Both the position numbers and the translations under genes were made by a program. The notes beneath the pieces are model-generated. The model had not been told where the DNA came from. It did no database searches and saw nothing but the letters and a program-made list of their open reading frames with translations. A stretch of DNA of 64,000 nucleotides, from NCBI GenBank assembly GCA_002682825.1, contig NOKP01000006.1, forward strand, positions 1,922,001 to 1,986,000. Reading direction: 5' to 3'. Each line of letters starts with the position of its first letter. Within the stretch, counting starts at the first letter, position 1. Shown piece by piece: positions 58,939-64,000 of this stretch. Source of the stretch: Neonectria sp. B-13 (taxonomy: Eukaryota; Ascomycota; Sordariomycetes; Hypocreales; Nectriaceae).

Positions 58939-60802
58939 TTACTGAGGGTTACATGCTTCATCTCCTGGGTTCAAGGCCTCCTGCGCCGATGACATGTCTC
59001 CCACCAAGTCCGAAGGCGGGGACCCTGCCGCTTGCATCTGTGTCTCGGTTAGTCACGGAACCTCTTGTCAATGTGCATGTGGAAGGCCATACCTTTTGCA
59101 TCTTGTCCACGATAAACTCCCTGTCCGCGGCGTTCGAGTCGGAGTACGTCTTCTCCTCAAACTTGGCCACGATCTCGCGCACCACGGCCTGCTGCTCCTC
59201 GTACCGCTTCAGGTCCTCCTTGGGCGTCGAGCTGCGGTTCTTGGTGAGCCACGCGGGGAACTTCTCGTCGAGCTCCCTCATGGGCTCGTAGAGGATCTCC
59301 TTGTTAGTGAGCTGCTCCATCATGCCCATGAGCATCTTGGAGAACTCCTCCTCACTGCCATCGCCACCAAGTCCGCCAAGGTCGCCCGAGGATAGCTGCT
59401 TAAGCATCTCGGACATGAAGTCGTCTCCGCCACCTGAGGCCGCCGCCGCAGTGGCCTGGTCACCCGACGTCTGCATGCGCTCCATGGTCTTCCGGATTGT
59501 GTCCTGGAAAGAGGCATCTTCGGCGGAGGCCTGGGGAGCGGGATCAGCCGAGGTGCTGGGCACAGCGGGGTCTGCTGTTCCATCTGAAGCTGCGATTTGC
59601 TTGAAGATGTCTTCAAATTGCGACTGCATGTCAGGCTGTGACGATGTAAGCTTGCTACCCGCATATGAAGAGAGAACATGGACATACCGATTGCTCGAGC
59701 TCGCCCAATAGATCCGCCATGCCGGCTTGTAGCTGCTTGGCAAATTCTTCTTCCGAGAAGGCATCCTCCGCCTCTGGCTTCTTTCCATCGGCAACATTCT
59801 TGATTGTCTCTGACTTGCCGGGCACGGTAGTCTCATCCGCTTTTTTCGTGTCTAGTTTGACTGTCGAGAATTCATCAAGCATATCTAAGGATGACGGTTA
59901 ACAGACAATCTTGGTCATAGGGCCGTATGCCACTTACCATCCAAGTCATCTAGATCATCCAGGTCATCCTCGTCTGGGTCTGAGAAGTCCTCAACTACCT
60001 CGGCGGGCTTTGTCTCGATAGGTTCCGATTCAACTGGTTTTGTCTCAACAGTCTCCGGATGAACTGGCTCCGTCTCAGCGGGCTTGACATCGACAACCGT
60101 CGCTTCTGCCGGCTCCGACACAACAGGCTCCGTCTCGGCGGTCTTGGTCTCCGTGACCTTGGTTTCGACAACCTTGATTTCCACAGGTGGCGCCTCGGCG
60201 GACGTCGTCTCAACAGCCTTGTCTTCGACGGCCTTAGCTTCTACTGGAGATGCCTCGACAGCCCTGGTCGTGGTGACTTTGGTTTCAACAACCTTGGTTT
60301 CGACAGGCGATGCCTCTGTGGAAGTGGTTTCGAAAGTCTTGGTCTCGACGACCTTGGTTTCGACTTCGACTTCGACGGGCGGTGCCTCAATTTTGACAGG
60401 CGGTACCTCAACTTCGACAGTTGGCGCTTCGACCTCAACAGGTGGTGCCTCGATCTCGGCAGGTGGTGCCTCGGCAGCCTTCGTCTCGACAGGTGGCGCT
60501 TCGACCTCAACAGATGGTGCCTCGACCTCAACAGGTGGTGCCTCGACCTCAGCAGGTGGTGCCTCGGCAGCCCTCGTCTCGACAGGTTTTGAATCAACAG
60601 GCTTGACCTCGACAGGGCTCTGATCGATAGGCGTCGCCTCAACAGGGTTGGCCTCAACCGGCTTTGTCTTAACGGGGACTGCCGTCTCAGGGGCCGTAGC
60701 AGAAACTGCTGGAGGATCCGCGGCAGGAGCAGTAACAACTTCTGCGGTAGCCTTGACCTCCTCCTTCTTTGTGCCGTCTGGCGCGTCCTTTGTTGCGTCC
60801 AT
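58939..60802 (-). CDS. PEX19: Peroxisomal membrane protein import receptor
   Basis: PEX19 binds newly made peroxisomal membrane proteins in the cytosol and docks on PEX3. Four exons, 60802-59938, 59884-59688, 59635-59093 and 59037-58939, in phase, encode 567 residues; yeast and human proteins are about 340 and 300. The excess is a Val-Pro-Glu repeat at about residues 42-268, ahead of the acidic helix DDLDDLDDMLDEFS (about 279-292), which in the family is the N-terminal PEX3-binding and LIM region. The rest is standard: EDIFKQIAASD, SEEEFSKMLMGMMEQLTNKE, YEPMRELDEKFPAWL and DKMQKMQAAGSPPSDLVGDM. The last residues C-N-P-Q form a CaaX farnesylation motif, restored only by the last exon. UBC9 lies 950 bp upstream in the opposite direction. 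Confidence 0.93.
59999..60679 (-). repeat. PEX19: Degenerate coding repeat in PEX19 exon 1
   Basis: About 227 codons of imperfect 5-9 residue units around V-E-x-(K/A)-x-P-V-E, for example EAPPVEVEAP, ETKVVETKV and EAPPAEIEAP. Sub-blocks such as APPAEVEAPPVEVEAP and APPAEIEAPPVEVEAP are near copies. The DNA also repeats, leaving two long opposite-strand frames open. Confidence 0.9.
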
Positions 60803-61752
60803 AATAGCAACTATCTCACCGGCTCACACAACCCACATGCACAACCAGACACCGATACAGTCGCACGACGATGAGCGGAGGGGAAGCCGGACGGGACGCA
60901 AGGACGGTATGGGAAATGAATACCCTGGGCTTTGGCGTGCAGCTGCGCCAGAGGCAATAGACGGAGAGTCGGGCTTGGAGTGTTGGTGTGAGGTTGAAAT
61001 AAACGATGCTGTACCGACTGCGGACTAGGTATGGAATACTCGAGATGGTCGTGGATGACCACCTCATCCCGACCCAGACCTAGGGAGCCGAGGCACGGTG
61101 GTGTGGTACCTACGGCGGTAGGTACCGAGGCCTGGCAGGTCGCTCACTGCATCCCACCTGAACTCGCTGTCTGGTCCAACTGGATCAGTGATCACTCCGC
61201 CAAAAGACTTGGCCTGGAACCGACAGGGTACCTCATAATCCGCAAGATCCAGGTACCCCCCTCCTTGCAGGGCCACGTCCAGTGACCTTCAGGCGGCTTT
61301 GGCGGGGTTTCCCGGGGTCTGGTGCATGCCCTGTCGAATCGCGTTGCGACTTGGTGGGCGTTGGTTGGCGGTTTGCCCCCCGGGCAGCTGGCGCTGGCGC
61401 CACTTTTCGCCCAACGACAGCCGCCTCGTTTGGCCGGTGGATCGAATCATTCACACTCGTCGTGAACCCATAGCGTAATCGGCCTCAGGCCCCCAGCTCT
61501 TCTTCGATCTGATTCTCTCACTCTTGCGGTCTCATCACCTGTGTCGGGCCCCCCACCGCAAACAACAACAAAGCGCTCTCTGTTGCATCCAGCAACGCAA
61601 CAGGCTTCGTCTCTCCACCATCGCCAGAGTCTGCTTATTGCGCCCGACCCCTCGTTTCGCGAGTCTACTCCCCGTGACCGCCTTCACGTTGCGATCGCTC
61701 TCCGTTCAGCCTCGACCTAACGCCCCGATCGACGAAACATCCAAAGACCAAT
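60803..61752. other. Divergent promoter region
   Basis: About 0.95 kb between PEX19 and UBC9 starts. It contains an inverted repeat GGTACCTAC-N4-GTAGGTACC at 61105-61126. The UBC9 side is CA/CT-rich leader. No gene seen. Confidence 0.6.
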
Positions 61753-62413
61753 ATGGCTCTGTGTCAGAACCGATTACAGGAGGAGAGGTAAGCTTCGCCC
61801 GTCCTTTTGTTGCCTGTTGATGGCATGCTGAGCCTAGTAGAAAGCAGTGGCGGCGAGACCACCCATTTGGGTTCTTTGCGAAGCCCGCGCGCACCAAGGA
61901 GGGTGTCTTGGATGTCAAGAACTGGGAGTGCGGAATCCCAGGCAAGGAGAAGACGATCTGGGAGGGTGGCCTGTTCAAGTTGTCGATTGCTTTCCCCGAT
62001 GGTGAGTGCCCACGCGAACCCGCCATTTCCGCCTGATGAGGCTGGCGCTGACTGATCTGATCTTGATAGAGTACCCCACGAAACCTCCCAAATGTGAGCA
62101 TCGCGGTTCCATACGAATTAGACCCCCCATGGAAGCCACCATACTGATTCGTCTTGCAGGCAAATTCGTCCCCCCGCTGTTCCACCCCAACGTCTACCCC
62201 TCCGGTACCGTCTGCCTGTCAATCCTCAACGAGGAGGAGGCATGGAAGCCCGCCATCACGGTAAAGCAGATCCTCCTGGGCATCCAGGACCTGCTCAACG
62301 ACCCGAACCCCGAGTCTCCCGCCCAGGCGGATGCATACAATCTTTTCAAGAGGGACCGCGCCGAGTACGAGAAGCGGATCCGCCGTGTGGTCCGTGATAA
62401 CCCCGCTCCTTGA
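61753..62413 (+). CDS. UBC9: SUMO-conjugating enzyme E2
   Basis: Carries SUMO as a thioester and transfers it to lysines in psi-K-x-E sites; mainly nuclear. Four exons, 61753-61787, 61841-62001, 62070-62093 and 62160-62413, in phase, encode 157 residues, the family's standard length. Exon 3 is only 24 nt and exon 1 only 35 nt. Diagnostic sequence: [12 protein letters not shown] start, [26 protein letters not shown] and the active site [15 protein letters not shown] with catalytic Cys92, then [18 protein letters not shown]. Nothing is missing. The start is fixed by the conserved N-terminus, since the long frame upstream reads in another phase. Confidence 0.97.
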
Positions 62414-63820
62414 AGGCAGCGCACCAGATCCAGGGAAGCAAGACTTTAGACACTGTATTAGGGATGTGTGGCTATGGCGTTTGGGAATACCAAGGCGAAA
62501 ATTACTGCTTGATATGTGGCTGAGGAAATCGGAATGCCTGAATGGACTGGATCTGCGACGACGATGATGGCATGGTCGAGATCACGCGAGTTAGGTCCTA
62601 CCCGAACATCAGAGGGCAAGGGCTCCAGCCGAGTCGGGGCCCTGAATATGAAAGCATCTCGATGTCTCCTTTGTCGTCGTACGAGGTGAAGGATCATTCC
62701 CGGTCTCCAACTGCCGGTGTTCCATTCCCGGTCCCGGCGATCTGGGTGAATCATTCAAGCTGCGTTGTCGGATTGGAACCCATGGCCGCTTTGCTTTTGA
62801 CGTTTCTGCCCCACCACGTTGCCTTTGCGATGACTGTTGGAATCACTTGCCCGGACTTGCTTGCTTGTCGTGTGGATATGGAAATGAACACGGACAAAGA
62901 CACGCATATGCGCCTACATAGCACTGCACAATATGTACTTTTGTTCTCGGCGACGGTCCGAATGCAGATCCCCACGTCTTAAGTCAGGTCTCGTCTGCCA
63001 GCGAAGCTGGTGGCGGTTCACCCCACGGCTCACGGCTTCTTCGTGAAACAGAGAACTGAGAGCAGCATGTCAAGACACACGCGATTAGGTACGCAGCGTT
63101 CAGCCAGCCAACCGGACCATGATGCATGTAGAATCGATCCATCTGCTGGGATTCCAAGCTCACCGAACCGAGTCACAGGAGGAACGGTTTACGGAGCTCT
63201 TGCTCTTATCGATGGTCAGGGTCATGTAGGTAATGACTGGCCGGCCCAGGGTTTTTGGGACAGCCGCCAATGGAGGTGCGCCGAATTACAAGCCGAAGTC
63301 GGCCGGCGTGTGTCATTGACGGATCTCTGATGGATGGTCCTGGGAGCTTTAGCGGATTTCGGGACGAGAGACAGGACGAGATGGGCGTGTGTGCCGGGCT
63401 AAAGTCGCTATCAGCAGCGTCCGCTATCAGCGACGGGCGAGTTACACAGATAATGTCGCTGTAAGGTAGCCATTCGACAAGGAAGCGTATCTATCTGCCG
63501 ATGGAGGAGCCATTCCCGCCGCCGACTGCGGTCTCGCGTTGTGTCAGTGGCGGATAGGCTAGGTGCTAGGTAGGGAGGCAAGGAGGCAAGGTACGCGAAC
63601 TTTGACCTCAGTCCATAACTCGGCGGTGGCCTTCCACATTTTTTTTTGCCTGTGCCGGGCCACCTGCTCGGGTGGAGTTTTGAGTGACTCCTCTTTTTTT
63701 TGAACCAACTTGCGCCCTCTCCCACTCTTCTTTCCCTTCCTCTTCCTTCCTCTCATCCGTAAAGACCGTCTTGTCTTGTTTTCGTGGTGTTGATCCCCTC
63801 GTCCGCTGAAAACCGCAATC
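62414..63820. other. Intergenic region
   Basis: About 1.4 kb from UBC9 to the asparagine synthetase start. The left part is 3' flank of UBC9. The right part is the synthetase promoter with T-rich and CT-rich tracts (63640-63780). No gene supported. Confidence 0.55.
63685..63690. promoter_or_regulatory. TGACTC element upstream of asparagine synthetase
   Basis: A TGACTC hexamer (in gagTGACTCc) lies about 136 bp before the start codon. Gcn4/CPC1 factors bind TGACTCA-type sites and control amino-acid synthesis genes, asparagine synthetase included in other fungi. The last base differs from the full consensus, so this is weak. Confidence 0.35.
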
Positions 63821-64000
63821 ATGTGTGGAATCTTTGCTTGTCACCGGTAAGTCGCCCTCCGTCTGCCGGTTGCGCTGCGCAGCCAACGCGTTACATGGAT
63901 CTGGAGGGGCAACGGGCGATCAACCCCGCCATACCAATCGCTCCGCGCGCACACAGGCTACACCCCGCCGAAAACACTCTGGAAACTGTGACTGACGGTG
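63821..64000 (+). CDS. Asparagine synthetase (glutamine-hydrolysing), first exon only
   Basis: The window ends inside this gene. Exon 1 (63821-63846) reads MCGIFACH plus two bases of an Arg codon, followed by a gtaagt donor; the intron seems to run past the window edge since no continuation of the family (a His-Pro-Asp start) is seen before 64000. Cys2 would be the nucleophile of the class II glutamine amidotransferase domain that releases ammonia for aspartate amidation. M-C-G-I-F-A-C-H is typical of fungal asparagine synthetase rather than of glucosamine-6-phosphate synthase (M-C-G-I-F-G). Only eight residues support this. Confidence 0.68.

Noticed and set aside
60059..60623. Two long plus-strand frames opposite PEX19
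   Set aside because: They exist only because the underlying DNA is repetitive; their sequences are simple periodic strings.
1..64000. Search for transposons, CRISPR arrays, prophage or secondary-metabolite cluster
   Set aside because: No transposase, reverse transcriptase, long terminal repeats, spaced direct repeats, or backbone synthase genes were seen; the organism is a eukaryote.

Overview
The window is nuclear DNA from a filamentous ascomycete (Pezizomycotina), most likely a sordariomycete, possibly Hypocreales. Reasons: many short introns (about 50-90 bp) with GTRNGT donors and CTAAC-type branch sites, monocistronic genes on both strands, a Zn2Cys6 regulator, fungal-only families (DUF3405, ORP1-like, fungal CorA-like), peroxisomal PEX19, and valine tRNAs of the yeast type. 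I rebuilt 17 protein genes by hand from splice signals, checking reading phase across every junction; 16 are complete and the last runs off the right edge. Three tRNA-Val(AAC) genes are also present. The order and species cannot be settled by eye.

Layout. 0-2.1 kb: Zn2Cys6 transcription factor (-). 2.1-6.1 kb: non-coding DNA with a 100-N gap and a poly-G run. 6.1-7.0 kb: GNAT acetyltransferase (+). 7.7-11.6 kb: ORP1-like regulator-type protein (-). 11.6-20.0 kb: gene-poor, low-complexity-rich stretch. 20-24.3 kb: uncharacterised 331-residue protein (-) and a DUF3405 type II membrane protein (-). 27.8-30.1 kb: paxillin-like LIM protein (-). 30.1-36.5 kb: second gene-poor stretch leading into INO1 (+, 36.5-38.2 kb). 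38.9-41.3 kb: ten-exon amino-acid permease (-). 42.7-47.6 kb: CorA-like membrane protein (+) meeting tail to tail with a kinase plus propeller-like protein (-). 48.7-52.6 kb: replication-checkpoint mediator MRC1 (+). 53.1-53.5 kb: three tRNA-Val genes. 54.5-57.5 kb: NmrA-like oxidoreductase (+) and a mitochondrial ABC1/ADCK1-type kinase (-). 58.0-62.4 kb: small acidic protein (+), PEX19 (-) and SUMO-conjugating enzyme UBC9 (+). 63.8 kb to the edge: first exon of asparagine synthetase (+).

The genes are mostly unrelated housekeeping and regulatory functions (inositol synthesis, replication checkpoint, peroxisome biogenesis, sumoylation, mitochondrial lipid/quinone homeostasis, amino-acid uptake and synthesis). 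I see no biosynthetic cluster, intact transposon, CRISPR array or prophage. The most unusual items are a roughly 225-residue P-V-E repeat expansion placed before the PEX3-binding region of PEX19, a protein kinase joined to a long propeller-like C-terminus abutting a CorA-like gene, a recurrent TAGGTACCTA-type palindrome in intergenic DNA, a GC-AG intron and a 22-nt micro-exon in the permease, and a tRNA-Val pair without a T-run terminator between its members. All gene models are predictions without transcript evidence.
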